A stretch of 64,000 nucleotides of DNA. Origin: Gammaproteobacteria bacterium (GTDB taxonomy: Bacteria; Pseudomonadota; Gammaproteobacteria; Steroidobacterales; Steroidobacteraceae). Both the position numbers and the translations under genes were made by a program. The notes below the pieces were generated by a model. The model saw nothing but the letters and a program-made list of their open reading frames with translations, was not told the DNA's origin and did no database searches. Position 1 is the stretch's first letter, and each line of letters starts with the position of its first letter. The DNA lies in NCBI GenBank assembly GCA_003164785.1, contig PLUE01000025.1, positions 1-64,000 on the forward strand, in the 5' to 3' direction. Below, one piece after another: positions 17,181 through 26,480 of this stretch.

Positions 17181-17504
17181 CTACTTCCAGGCGCTGCTCA
17201 GCAGCTCGTCCAATGCTGCAACGATCAACTGAGCGTCGTCGCTTAGAGATCCCACGAGATCCCCGAGCTGGTCGAGCGGCACGGACACCATTTCGAGTGG
17301 GTGCAGCACGACCGCGATCCCGCGGATATTGAAGGTTGGATTGAAACCAACGAAAGTGATTTTCCCAAGCGCCGTCGATCGCACCAGTGGAACAACCACT
17401 CTGCGACGATAATCGTCGAACTGGGAGGACTGCACCACGACGACGAACGGGATGGAGTCCTTGTGTTTCCCTTTATTGCAGTGGACGTCGAACTGCGGCA
17501 TCAA
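17181..17504 (-). CDS. ccdB: CcdB-type gyrase-poisoning toxin
   Basis: 107 aa, the family length. The N-terminus MPQFDVHCN, the core YRRRVVVPLVRS, the FVGFNPTFNIRGIAVVLHPL segment and the end LDELLSSAW fit CcdB, a DNA gyrase poison. The C-terminal Trp of CcdB, critical for gyrase poisoning, is kept (SAWK). Its start overlaps the ccdA stop by 4 bp. Chromosomal ccdAB pairs act in stress or stabilise genomic islands. Confidence 0.92.
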   Translation of the reverse strand: MMPQFDVHCNKGKHKDSIPFVVVVQSSQFDDYRRRVVVPLVRSTALGKITFVGFNPTFNIRGIAVVLHPLEMVSVPLDQLGDLVGSLSDDAQLIVAALDELLSSAWK

Positions 17505-17752
17505 AGCGACGAGTATTCGTCCGCGATGGAGCCCGAGATGGAGTTGAAGTCATTCCACGAAGCCACCGTCGCTTCAACTACATTCGACTTTTGAATCCGC
17601 TCGCGGCGCTCCCTGCTGACGAACTCTGAGAGCAACGTCTCCACGACGGCCGAGAGATTGTCGGTCATCGATTTGGCCTGGCTCACGAGGTCTTCGTTTA
17701 AAGTCAGGTTGACTGCCCGCTTGCGGGCTCCCGCGTCAAAATCAGCTTTCAT
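17501..17752 (-). CDS. ccdA: CcdA-type antitoxin
   Basis: 83 aa. The N-terminal ribbon-helix-helix (KRAVNLTLNEDLVSQAKSM) binds the operator and the C-terminal tail (ATVASWNDFNSISGSIADEY) wraps the toxin; both are typical of CcdA. It precedes ccdB with a 4-bp overlap. The operator at 17766-17786 lies just before its ATG. A mutated copy of its 3' part is at about 11077-11202. Confidence 0.92.
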   Translation of the reverse strand: MKADFDAGARKRAVNLTLNEDLVSQAKSMTDNLSAVVETLLSEFVSRERRERIQKSNVVEATVASWNDFNSISGSIADEYSSL

Positions 17753-17764
17753 GCTTGGTTTCCT

Positions 17765-18484
17765 CTATGCGCATAGTATGCGCATGCCAATTACCCGGTC
17801 AAGCCTCGCAGCATCAATACAGGTCATACGACCTACCGGTGCCGGGATCATGAGATACGACGATTTGAATCTCTTACTACACACAGACGCGCGGCGCCCC
17901 GCTACATCGGCCCGTTGCGCCTCGTAGAACGGCAAGGGTGTCTCCGATAGCGCCCGCCCGCAATCACATCTTCCGGTAAGTGTGATTTCGTGCGCCGTGA
18001 TCACGACCTTGGTCGCCGCCATGGCCCGGGGCCTCGCTGGCGTACAGCGGACGATGGCGACCTGACCCGGTGGAACTTCTCCGGGATTGCGGCAGCGTCG
18101 GAACCCGGTGACTCCTTCATCCACGGTGCCAGTGACGTCGCTGTAAATTTTCGTGTGCAGGCCGGGGTTCCAGAAGATGGTCGGCCGCTCGAGCCAGACG
18201 AGACCCGCGCCTTGGTAAAGGTCCACCGGATTCGGCATGCCCTCGATGGGGAGCCGGTCGCATTTCACATTGAATCCGCCGTTGTTCGCCTCCGGCGGGA
18301 GCAGGAGAATATCGAACGCGTACTGGGTACGCGTAAAAAAACTGACGATGCCCATCCCTCCCCACACATCGCGCCCTCTCGCGATGGCGTTGGCCACGAC
18401 GATCGCAGCATCCGAGTTTTGCGCAGCAATGCCGTTCGCAGCGCCATTAGGACCTGCTGTCAAGACCCGATGGTTCATATCCAT
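17765..18484 (-). CDS. Hypothetical protein of uncertain reality
   Basis: 239 codons from the ATG at 18484. Residues 1-150 have a protein-like composition (IVSFFTRTQYAFDILLLPPE, WLERPTIFWNPGLHTKIYSD), but I recognise no family. The last third overlaps the ccdA operator region and looks like read-through. A 33-codon frame with a strong gggaggag site (18475-18576) overlaps its start, so either a short leader is translated or an upstream frameshift has split one gene. Treat as tentative. Confidence 0.35.
   Translation of the reverse strand: MDMNHRVLTAGPNGAANGIAAQNSDAAIVVANAIARGRDVWGGMGIVSFFTRTQYAFDILLLPPEANNGGFNVKCDRLPIEGMPNPVDLYQGAGLVWLERPTIFWNPGLHTKIYSDVTGTVDEGVTGFRRCRNPGEVPPGQVAIVRCTPARPRAMAATKVVITAHEITLTGRCDCGRALSETPLPFYEAQRADVAGRRASVCSKRFKSSYLMIPAPVGRMTCIDAARLDRVIGMRILCA
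17766..17786 (-). promoter_or_regulatory. Tandem palindromes, probable CcdA operator
   Basis: tatgcgcata (17766-17775) is a perfect palindrome and tatgcgcatg (17777-17786) a near copy, 14 bp ahead of the ccdA start. Tandem short palindromes are the usual target of ribbon-helix-helix antitoxins. Confidence 0.6.
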
Positions 18485-18929
18485 GGCGGTGGCCTGTCGA
18501 TGAGATCGGGAAGGCGGATCACCGACGTTGCCGGCGATGGCGTGGTGACAGTCGCCAGCAATAGCGTGTTGTTCATTGGAGCTCCTCCCTGGATTCCTGG
18601 TTCTGCTGCACGCCGATCTTTGCACGCAGACGGCCAATTCGTCCACCCGGCCGATGCCCGCTGTCGATTGCCCTACTACGTTGCGAGTGACGTTTCGCGG
18701 CCGTTGGCTATCCAAGCCGCCTTATCTGCGCGAGCAATCCGTTGAAGATGGGCTCACTCCGCTGGTCGCGGCCCAACAGTTTCTGGAAACACAGGCATCG
18801 ACGTGGTCGGTCACGGGGCCCGGCTCCTCCTGGACACCGGATCATGTCCACAACCGAGTTGTCACCCCATATCGCGAGAGTTCAGGCGGTGATTCCCATC
18901 GATCGTTTTCACCAGCATCGATGCCGGCA

Positions 18930-19045
18930 CGCCATCGTCATCAGCATTCCAGCAAACGCCGAAAAGCGTTCACGATCATGCTGGAATCGTGTTGACGTTC
19001 CGTTGGAATCCGCGTTCACGATGCGCTGGAAACCGTGACCACGCT
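18930..19045. repeat. Possible solo end of an IS21-like element
   Basis: atcagcattccagc, two gcgttcacgat words and repeated tggaat words are arranged as in the multi-repeat IS ends. The stretch resembles 14165-14300 and, in part, 28360-28400 (gctggaat...gatgccgtgccggca). The surrounding 18577-19111 holds no gene I can support. Confidence 0.4.
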
Positions 19046-19111
19046 CGACCGCAATATTCAGCCAGTGAAACGGCCGTAGCGTCCGCGCTGCTCATCGCTC
19101 AAAAATCGGAT

Positions 19112-19300
19112 TTAAGGCTTTGGCAACTCGCGCCGGCGCGCCTGCGAGATTTCAATCAAGGTTTCGATGCGGATCAACCGCCTCTCATGGTCCTCGAGCC
19201 GGGCGGTCGTTTCTTTCCTCCCTGACATGAGCGCGTCCACCCGCTCGCCCAAGAGCATGATGTCCTTGCCATACTTGATCACTTCGGCGATGAGACTCAT
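19112..19300 (-). CDS. Small coiled-coil protein, second gene of an unrecognised pair
   Basis: 62 aa from the ATG at 19300. It is almost entirely helical with heptad-like spacing (VIKYGKDIMLLGERVDALMS, then LEDHERRLIRIETLIEIS), so it is probably a coiled coil. Its start overlaps the end of the RHH-like gene by 4 bp (ATGA), which indicates one transcript and coupled translation. No family recognised. Size, order and overlap are those of a toxin-antitoxin pair, but nothing in the sequence proves it. Confidence 0.6.
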   Translation of the reverse strand: MSLIAEVIKYGKDIMLLGERVDALMSGRKETTARLEDHERRLIRIETLIEISQARRRELPKP

Positions 19301-19686
19301 GCGCCCGCCTGCGGCGCGAAGAGTTCGACGATCCCTCGAGCCTCCTCGGGGTGCGCATCGAACCACGCCCTCGTCTCGGCAACCACCTGAGCACGGAAGG
19401 TGCCATCGGCGAGCGCTCGCTCACTCGCGCTAATCTCGGAAAGGCTCGCATCGATCCGCTTGAGAACCTTGCGCACTTGAGCATGAATGTCTTTGAGCAC
19501 CGCGCGTGAAGCCATTTCTTCTTCGGGCTCGGCGATAACGTTCCCGGACGTGTATGCCTCGATTGCACGACGCGCGAGCTCACCCGCGGAGACGCCCTCG
19601 CGTCGGCTCATCTCGCGAAGCTTCTTCACGCTCTTGCGCGGCACCAGGTATTGCTGGCGCATGAGATCTTCGGCTTTTGCAGACAT
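19297..19686 (-). CDS. Ribbon-helix-helix-like protein, first gene of an unrecognised pair
   Basis: 129 aa from the ATG at 19686. The segment VPRKSVKKLREMSRREGVSA, then GELARRAIEAY, looks like a CopG/Arc ribbon-helix-helix, followed by a long helical half ending in FDAHPEEARGIVELFAPQ. It overlaps the small coiled-coil gene. A DNA-binding first gene with a small helical partner in a TA-rich island suggests an antitoxin-like regulator, but I do not recognise the family. Confidence 0.65.
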   Translation of the reverse strand: MSAKAEDLMRQQYLVPRKSVKKLREMSRREGVSAGELARRAIEAYTSGNVIAEPEEEMASRAVLKDIHAQVRKVLKRIDASLSEISASERALADGTFRAQVVAETRAWFDAHPEEARGIVELFAPQAGA

Positions 19687-20039
19687 ACCAGACTCCTCCG
19701 CCTCGAGCCCCATGAACCCAAGGGAAAACCTCTACCGCAACTCCCACACATACACAACCGCATACACAGTCTAGCACACGTCACTGAAACTCGAGAATCT
19801 CCCTTATTCGGCATTCCGGCGCGGAGCGCGGCTTTAAGGAGGGCGGGTCGGGAACAACTGTTGGCAGGCTCGAGCCATTCCGCCCGCCGGCGAAAGCGCG
19901 GGGCGTCCGGGCTTTCCCGGCAATGCCGGTCGTGGCCGTCGGATGGAGACGTTCGCTTGTACGCGGTCGGCGATCAATGGTCATGCTCCGTAGCGCATGA
20001 CCATCGACCGTGGACAGTGATTCTGGGCCATCGTGGACA

Positions 20040-20113
20040 GCGTCGGGAAGGCGGCGGCGTCCGCCGCCGATTCTGCTCTGGTGTCCACGTTGCTCTGGAA
20101 TCCCTGTCCATCA
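20040..20113. mobile_element. Solo right end of the same element type as the cassette at 28.3-31.7 kb
   Basis: A G/C palindrome (ggcggcggcgtccgccgcc), then tggtgtccacg, ctggaatccctgtccatc and ccggaataatcaca align feature by feature with the right end of the cassette (31618-31692). Further gtggacag words lie to the left (about 20006-20040). The other end and any transposase are absent. The rest of 19687-20235 shows no gene. Confidence 0.65.
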
Positions 20114-20235
20114 CCGGAATAATCACAAACTGACCGTGCATATCGGCCGAGCCGCATGTGCCTCTACGCCGCAATCCGTCTGCCGCGCAGACTCCTAGGC
20201 GGGGTGGCGTCATCCCTGACGCTCCCTCGGGCCTG

Positions 20236-22098
20236 TCACCCCGCCGTCACGGCCGCCGCATCGACCGCCGCCTCCCGCAACGCCAGCAACGGCCCCGCGA
20301 ACCGCTCGTAATGCCGCCAACGCTCCGAGGACCCCACGATTTTCTGCCGCACCTGCCAGCGGCTGGCCGTCTGCACCGGGCGCGCGGTCTGGTCAAAATC
20401 AAGGCAGCGTGCATCCCACTCGAGCCCGAGAAATTCCACCATCCGCCGGCTCCATCCTTCCGGGTCGGCGACCAACCCCTCGTACGGCACGTCGAGCAGC
20501 GCCTGCGCCGGGATGAGGGCCCGCCAATGTTTCATCACCCGTCGATACTCGCCGTAGTAATGCGCGAGATCATCCAGGTCGTTGGCGTACGGATGCGAGA
20601 GATTGAAATGCTGGAAGTAGATCGACAGACAGGTGTCGACGGAATCGCGGGTGAGGTGAATGATCCGCGCATTGGGCAGCGCCGCATGAATCATCCCTAA
20701 GGTAAAGAAATTGCCCGGCAGCTTGTCGATCACGCGCCGCGCCGCCGCGGGCGCCTGCGCCAGGAGCGCCAGGTAATCGTCGGCGAGCGCATGCAGAAGA
20801 CGGCCGCCGTCCTGCCCCAGCGTGGTGGCGTCCTGGGTGCCCGAGACGGTGTTCCAGAACAGCTGCTCCCCGATGCCGGCCACCGCCCCGTGCGAACAGA
20901 GAATCTGATCGGCCAACGAGGTGCCGGAGCGCGGCATGCCAACGATGAACACCGGCCGCGTCGAGGTCGCCGTTGATTGCACCCGCCGCACCCAGTCGGC
21001 GTCATACGAGTCGATGAGAATGCCCACATCGCGCGTGAGCAACTCCCGATCATGCGGCGCACGGCAGGACTTGGCGAGATCGTTCGCGCGCCGGTAGTGG
21101 TCGAACGCCCGCTCGAACTCCTGCAGATCGTCGAAGTACTTGCCCATGGCATAGCGCAGCGGCACTTCGTGGCGAACCTCGATGCCATTCGCGAGCACGC
21201 GCTCCGCCCCCGCCAGCCAATCCGTGTCGACGGCCGTCATCTTGCGCACCGCGACGAGGCCCGCCCAGGCGGGCGCGGCGCCGGGATCGATCGCGAGGGC
21301 GCGCTTGAAGGACGCCTCCGCCTCCACGAATCGTCCGGCGTCGGCGTGCAGTTCGGCCAGGAGCAGGTGCGACGCCGCCAGCGTGGGTTTGATCTTAAGC
21401 GCGCGCCGGGCACAGGCCGCGGCCTCGACACCGCGGCGCTGCAGACGCAGCGTGCAGCCTAAGTTGTTGGCGGCCTCGGCATGCTGAGGCTGCCGCTCCA
21501 GCACCCGCCGATAGCACGCCTCCGCCTCCTCCCAGCGGCTCAGGTCCAGGAGCGCGTTGCCGAGGGTGTAGTGGGCATCCACGTGATCGGGGTTCAACTC
21601 GAGCGCGCGCCGGCAGCTCGCCGCGGCCTCGTCCGAGCGCCAGCCAGCGAGCAGCGCCTCGCCCAGTTTGGCGTGCAGCTCGGCGTCCTCGGGTCTTAAG
21701 TCCAGCGCCCGGCGGTAACTCGTCGCGGCCTCTTGAACACGGCCGAGCGCGCGCAGCGCATCGCCCAAATGGATATGGGCGTCGGTGAGACCTGGATCGA
21801 GCTCGACGGCGCGACCGAGGCTTGCCAGCGCCTCCTCGCGGCGCCCTAAGCCAACGAGCGCCAGACCGAGATCTTGGTGGGGCCTTCCACGGGTGGGATC
21901 GAGGGCGATCGCCCGGCGGCAGGCCGCTACGTTGCGCTCCAGGCCATTCGCGAACCTCGCCATGGCGAGCGCCGTGTGCGCGGCGGCGAAGGTGGGATGG
22001 CGCAGCAACATCGCGCGCGCGCGGGTTTCCAACTCAGGATAGCGGCCGGCCTCGGCCAGCGCGACGAGCTCGGCCGTGTCCGCCGCGAGGCGCTTCAC
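20236..22098 (-). CDS. TPR-repeat sulfotransferase
   Basis: 620 aa from a GTG 5 bp after the Rieske gene stop. Residues about 15-285 are seven or more TPR units (for example EALASLGRAVELDPGLTDAH). The C-terminal half is a PAPS-dependent sulfotransferase: 5'-phosphate loop FIVGMPRSGTSLADQIL near residues 384-400, and the 3'-phosphate site RIIHLTRDSVDTCLSIYFQ. Such TPR-sulfotransferases are cytoplasmic and may modify glycans or peptides; the substrate is unknown. Part of this gene is duplicated at 27903-28070, and a 3' fragment sits in the mosaic at 11.2 kb. It is coupled to the Rieske oxygenase gene. Confidence 0.9.
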   Translation of the reverse strand: MKRLAADTAELVALAEAGRYPELETRARAMLLRHPTFAAAHTALAMARFANGLERNVAACRRAIALDPTRGRPHQDLGLALVGLGRREEALASLGRAVELDPGLTDAHIHLGDALRALGRVQEAATSYRRALDLRPEDAELHAKLGEALLAGWRSDEAAASCRRALELNPDHVDAHYTLGNALLDLSRWEEAEACYRRVLERQPQHAEAANNLGCTLRLQRRGVEAAACARRALKIKPTLAASHLLLAELHADAGRFVEAEASFKRALAIDPGAAPAWAGLVAVRKMTAVDTDWLAGAERVLANGIEVRHEVPLRYAMGKYFDDLQEFERAFDHYRRANDLAKSCRAPHDRELLTRDVGILIDSYDADWVRRVQSTATSTRPVFIVGMPRSGTSLADQILCSHGAVAGIGEQLFWNTVSGTQDATTLGQDGGRLLHALADDYLALLAQAPAAARRVIDKLPGNFFTLGMIHAALPNARIIHLTRDSVDTCLSIYFQHFNLSHPYANDLDDLAHYYGEYRRVMKHWRALIPAQALLDVPYEGLVADPEGWSRRMVEFLGLEWDARCLDFDQTARPVQTASRWQVRQKIVGSSERWRHYERFAGPLLALREAAVDAAAVTAG

Positions 22099-22103
22099 CG
22101 GAG

Positions 22104-23204
22104 CTACTTCATCGGCTCGCCGCAGCGCGCCAGCACGGTGCGCAGGTCTTTGAGCGGCGGGAACACTTCGTTGTTCCAATCCGTGCCCTGCGCGTCATAG
22201 GCCTGCTGCTCGAATTCCACGATTTCCTTGTCCTCCTGGAAGATCCGTTCGGTGAACCAGGTGACGAAGGGCCACACCGCATGGATGATGCCGGACAGGC
22301 TGGGTTTCTTGACCGAAAGATACCCGTAGGTGCGGTTGGTCTTCTGCTGTGCATCCAAGGGCGTGTAGCCGAGCCACACGTCGAGCACCGGATCGTCGGT
22401 TTGCTTGATGTCGCGCCCCACCCAGACTTTGAGGCTCTGGTTGGGGTAGTCGGTGCGGATCCGCATGTGATCCGAGAAGTCCTTCTTCGCCTCGCCGCGC
22501 TTGCGCATGAGGTCGACGATCACGGTCTCGCCCACCGACGCCCGGCCCTCGACCCGGCTGAAGCTGTACTCGACCTCGGCCCAATTCTCGCCATGCCCCT
22601 GGCCGATGCAGCGCGCGCGGATCGACCCCATGTTCTTGCGGTGCATGAACTGGTGATTCATGTCGAACAGGTTCTCGTGCATGAACGTGTAGTGACAGGC
22701 CACTTCGCGGTTGAGGCGCCGGGTCTTGTAGTCCTTGTTCGCGGCCGAGCCCAGGGTCTTCGGCAAGCGACTCTCCGCCAAGTCGGGATTGCCGGGGAAC
22801 ACGAAGATCAAGCCGTCCACTTCGCGCGCCGGGTAGCTCTTGATGCCGTTCGGCAGCCGGTCCACCCCGCCGAAATACGGCACGCCCACGCATTTGCCGC
22901 TGCAGTTGTAGGTCCAGCCGTGGTAGTGGCATTTGAGCTCATCGCCGGTGACGACCCCCAGGGAGAGCGGCACCTGGCGGTGCGCACAGCGGTCCTCCAG
23001 CGCGAACACCTGGCCGCTCTTGCCGCGGTAGATCACGATGGGCTCGGCCGCGAAATGCCGTCCCAGGGCCTTCCCCTCCTTCAATTCCGTGGACCAGGCC
23101 ACCGGGTACCAATAGTCCGGATGGGCGCCCACGCGCCGCAAATCGAAGGCATTGGGCGAATTGGCCACCCGGATGGGGACTATGGTCGGGCTATCTTCCA
23201 GCAT
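22104..23204 (-). CDS. Rieske non-haem iron oxygenase, VanA-like
   Basis: 366 aa. The Rieske [2Fe-2S] ligands are C73, H75, C92 and H95 (CAHRQ...CHYHGWTY). The mononuclear iron site is in HENLFDMNHQFMHRK (H184, H188). The C-terminal half is the usual substrate domain. Such enzymes are oxygenases needing a separate reductase; none is coded nearby. The substrate cannot be named. The sulfotransferase follows at 5 bp. A second copy of this gene, split by a cassette, lies at 28071-31888. Confidence 0.92.
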   Translation of the reverse strand: MLEDSPTIVPIRVANSPNAFDLRRVGAHPDYWYPVAWSTELKEGKALGRHFAAEPIVIYRGKSGQVFALEDRCAHRQVPLSLGVVTGDELKCHYHGWTYNCSGKCVGVPYFGGVDRLPNGIKSYPAREVDGLIFVFPGNPDLAESRLPKTLGSAANKDYKTRRLNREVACHYTFMHENLFDMNHQFMHRKNMGSIRARCIGQGHGENWAEVEYSFSRVEGRASVGETVIVDLMRKRGEAKKDFSDHMRIRTDYPNQSLKVWVGRDIKQTDDPVLDVWLGYTPLDAQQKTNRTYGYLSVKKPSLSGIIHAVWPFVTWFTERIFQEDKEIVEFEQQAYDAQGTDWNNEVFPPLKDLRTVLARCGEPMK

Positions 23205-23266
23205 CGGGAGCTCCAGGAATCGGGGTCTTGCCTACAAGAATAACCCGGACGGCGCGAATTCCGAAG

Positions 23267-23931
23267 TTAGGGGAGTTCCTCTTGACGGGTCAGGGGTTGT
23301 GAGCCTCTCGGGGGACCCAAGGCGAGCGCGAGCTGCGCCCGCGCCACCTTCCAGCCCAGTTCGGCGTTGATGCGCAATTGACGGGCGGTCGCCGCCGCCG
23401 TCTGCGCCGTCAGGACGTCGATGATGGTGCCGACACCGGACTGGTAACGCCCCACGGCAACCTGCTGGTTGTCCTCGGCGGTTTTGGTCAAGCGTGCCGT
23501 CGCGACCAGCTGCTTGTTCGCCGAATCCAGCGCGTAATAGGCATTCCAGACATCGAGCGTCACCGTGAGACGGGTCTGCTCCTCGCTGGCCTCGCGTTGC
23601 ACGAGGATTGCCTGCGCCTGGCGCACGCCATATCCCACGTTGAATCCGGTGAACAGCGGCACGGTCAGATACACGCCGATCTGGCCGTAGCTCTGATTGG
23701 GGATGCCCGTGAACGACAGCGACCCGGGCGGCTGGAGACACACATGACCCAACGGATCGTCGAGCGGGGAGGTGCGACGGTGCAGCGACGAGACCGTGCC
23801 GAACACGTCTGGTTGGAAAAGATCCGAGGTGGGATCCGCGACAACCGGACGGGTGCCGCGACCGCAACCGCACTCAGTGCCATCAACAGCGCAAGTCTGA
23901 CCCCCGAGATCGGGCTCCGGCGAATACTCAT
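23267..23931 (-). pseudogene. Broken TolC-family gene (copy A)
   Basis: The start MSIRRSPISGVRLALLMALS is a signal peptide, but a frameshift just after it (near gtccggttgtcgcgg) puts the rest in another frame (VADPTSDLFQPDVFGTVSSL). Then DDPLGHVC jumps directly to GQIGVYLTVPLFTGF, so about 270 residues present in the intact copy (32007-33473) are missing. At the 3' end a second deletion between two ttggg words has changed the C-terminus. It follows the pattern of copy B otherwise. Confidence 0.85.
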
Positions 23932-24154
23932 CCCTTTTTTATTTAAAATTCCATCCAACAGGAGCCAGTCCGCGCTGCCACAGGTGGCGGCAACTCATCA
24001 CGAAGTCCCATCACTGTGCAGCTATGCCTTCAATCATGGAAACCGGACCGGTCGTCAGGGAGCGACCGGTCCGCCGAAGAGCACAAAGACTATTACCCTC
24101 CTCTCCACGTCGCGCATCGAGCGACCGACGCCATTCCCGCTCGCGCAGTCAACC

Positions 24155-26011
24155 TCAGCCTAAGGCTGCGTGTCTCTCGCCGCCAACGAGCAACGCGGCT
24201 GCGGGCCTCTCGATGTCCCAATAATAACCGCGCGCTGCCAGCCCAATGACGATGAGACGCGTACCCGCTGGAAACGTGGCGATGCCGCGGGTCCAACGAT
24301 GGCTTTGATCGCCGTTCCGCTCGATGCCGTGCCAGCCCTCACCCGCAAACGCGGACTCATGATCAAGTGCAATGTCCATGGCATCGATCTGAAGACGACC
24401 GACGCAAACACCGAGTACGCGACTGTCGTTCGTGGACACATCATGATATGCCGGTGTGAACGTTTTCGAGTGCAGATGGATCTTTGCGCAGCTTTCGGGA
24501 AGCATGAAGGCGACCCGATCCGCTCCCAGTCGTACCGCCTCGATCCGGTGATCATCCGCCATGACATGCAGATCATCGTTCGCCGTGATGCAATAGGAAT
24601 AGCCCGCTTCGCGTGCGCGCCCGAGGAGCATGGTCTTGGTGCGGCGCATTTCGGCACCTTCGAAGACCAACGGCACGCAGGTCTCCGTCCAGTGCTTGGG
24701 ACGAAAATCGGGGTGCAGCTCGAGCGACTCGCCACCACCGATGAAAGCCGCACGATTGCCGGTCTCGAGATAACTTTCCGCCGGCAACCCTTCCGCGAAC
24801 AGAATGTCGTGGCTTTCGACTTCGACGTGCCAATAATCGACTTGATCGCAGGGCACTTGTCGAATCGTCGTGCCGTTGACGAGCTTCTCGATCTGCATGA
24901 GCACGCCCTCGGCATACACCGAATGCCCGGGGCTCAACCACAAATCGCGCGCCGGCCGACCCTCGGCGAAGGCGTTCTTGCAAACCAGCACCGGCCAGAT
25001 CGATTCCGGTTTCGGGTGTCGAGTACAGTCGATGCGCCGATGACCCGTCCAAGTCACGCGCTGCGTCGCTTGGCCACCGCGTGCGCTCACAATCGCATCG
25101 CCCGGCGACAGGTTTTCGATCGCCACGTCGCCACGCTCGGTCAGAATGCGTGTACCTGCGCGGAAGCAATTGACGTCGATGGTCCCGTAAAGATAAGTGG
25201 CACTGCTATAATCCGGTGGGGAGACGTAAGAATCATCGGTTGTCTGGATGCCCAAGGTGTATGACCCGGGATCAGCATTTCCGTCATAGCCACCGGTATA
25301 GGTCAAGGAGGTCAAATCCTGGTTAATCGCCGATTCGCTGCCGGAGATAACGATGTTGCCGTCTGATATCGTGACCGAGCTTCCGTTGCTCTGCGCGACC
25401 GACGTGTCCACCGCAAAGGTACCGTGCAATGCCTGCTGACCGAAGTCGAACGCAATGATGTTGACGCTCAAGTTCGGATTCACGGCAACCGTGTTGCCGT
25501 CATCGGAGAGAAACTTGCTCACGTCGATCCCGGCGAGGGACACGGAGGTGCCCGGAGAATCCGTCAAGGCACCGTTGTTGACATTGGAGTCGGAGGAAAT
25601 GTTTACATCGACGTCACCGTACGTCGAAGTCACCGAGTCGACCGTAATCGGGCCACCGTCGTTTTGCACCTCGTAATACAAGGTATCGGTCAGCGGACCG
25701 GTGGTGCTCGTCAAATTATTCTGGTTGATGGCGTCGGCGGTTTGCTGCGCCGTTCCCGTCAGCAAAGTGGTCGCATCGCCGTTCGAATCGACAGTGTAGG
25801 ATACCAAGGAGCCGTCGATCGTTACAGTCGTAACCCCATCCTGGGGCACCGCGGTGAAACCGCCATCGGTGGTACTGATGCCGATAACGGTGTTACCCGC
25901 GTCACTGGGGTTGCCGTCGTTATTTGTGCCACCGAGCGAGCCAATAAAACCGCCGGTGTACGGATTGACGTTCAAATCATAGATGTTGGTGACGGGGTTG
26001 GGCGTAGACAT
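24155..26011 (-). CDS. Hint-domain protein with beta-rich N-terminal half, likely secreted
   Basis: 618 aa. Residues 1-275 are Gly/Thr/Asn/Asp-rich, nearly free of Cys, Arg and Lys, and contain repeat-like beta segments (LTYTGGYDGNADPGSYTLGI), as in proteins sent out by type I secretion. No Sec signal peptide is present. A Hedgehog/intein Hint domain starts at C282 (VNCFRAGTRILTERGDVAIE) and continues with LVCKNAFAEGRPARDLWLSPGHSVYAEG. In Hint_2 proteins this Cys can trigger self-cleavage, releasing the N-terminal half. The type I export operon lies 6 kb upstream on the same strand. Export and cleavage are inference. Confidence 0.8.
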   Translation of the reverse strand: MSTPNPVTNIYDLNVNPYTGGFIGSLGGTNNDGNPSDAGNTVIGISTTDGGFTAVPQDGVTTVTIDGSLVSYTVDSNGDATTLLTGTAQQTADAINQNNLTSTTGPLTDTLYYEVQNDGGPITVDSVTSTYGDVDVNISSDSNVNNGALTDSPGTSVSLAGIDVSKFLSDDGNTVAVNPNLSVNIIAFDFGQQALHGTFAVDTSVAQSNGSSVTISDGNIVISGSESAINQDLTSLTYTGGYDGNADPGSYTLGIQTTDDSYVSPPDYSSATYLYGTIDVNCFRAGTRILTERGDVAIENLSPGDAIVSARGGQATQRVTWTGHRRIDCTRHPKPESIWPVLVCKNAFAEGRPARDLWLSPGHSVYAEGVLMQIEKLVNGTTIRQVPCDQVDYWHVEVESHDILFAEGLPAESYLETGNRAAFIGGGESLELHPDFRPKHWTETCVPLVFEGAEMRRTKTMLLGRAREAGYSYCITANDDLHVMADDHRIEAVRLGADRVAFMLPESCAKIHLHSKTFTPAYHDVSTNDSRVLGVCVGRLQIDAMDIALDHESAFAGEGWHGIERNGDQSHRWTRGIATFPAGTRLIVIGLAARGYYWDIERPAAALLVGGERHAALG

Positions 26012-26480
26012 TAGCTTATTCCTTGAGCTAGAGCTCTTGAGTGTTCTATCCGCTGCTTGCAGTCGAATATAGGGGAGTCCCTTACGGGGCGCAACAACAA
26101 TCGCGCGCTGTCAAGGGCGTTCTTCGTGACCAACGTCATAGTCGAATCACTCGAGGGATGCGCAATCGAGGGTTATGTCAAGCCGCCGCTGCCAGTGTCA
26201 TACAATTGTCAGCTTAGCCGCGCAAGAAATCCTATTCGGGAAGGGTTCTGCAGCAAAGTATCGCGGCGCACAACTAAAGCGCTGTCCCGGATCGTTGGTT
26301 TTTTCCGCATTCCGCGTTGTACGCGATTTTTTTTGCGCTTGTAGCAACGCCATGGGACGCCGTCGAAGATTTTCCGAATCGCAAACGCCCCCGCGACGAG
26401 ATCCTGTGTTGGCTCAACCGCCGGCGACGCGGGACCGCAGCGTGCGAAATTCGTGGCTCGCGAGCAGCAGCCGAAGCAGT
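26012..26480. other. Intergenic stretch between Hint and FkbM genes
   Basis: 469 bp with no frame I can support. It must contain the promoter of the Hint gene. AT-rich tracts lie near 26040-26080 and 26320-26340; no clear palindrome or terminator was picked out. Confidence 0.4.
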
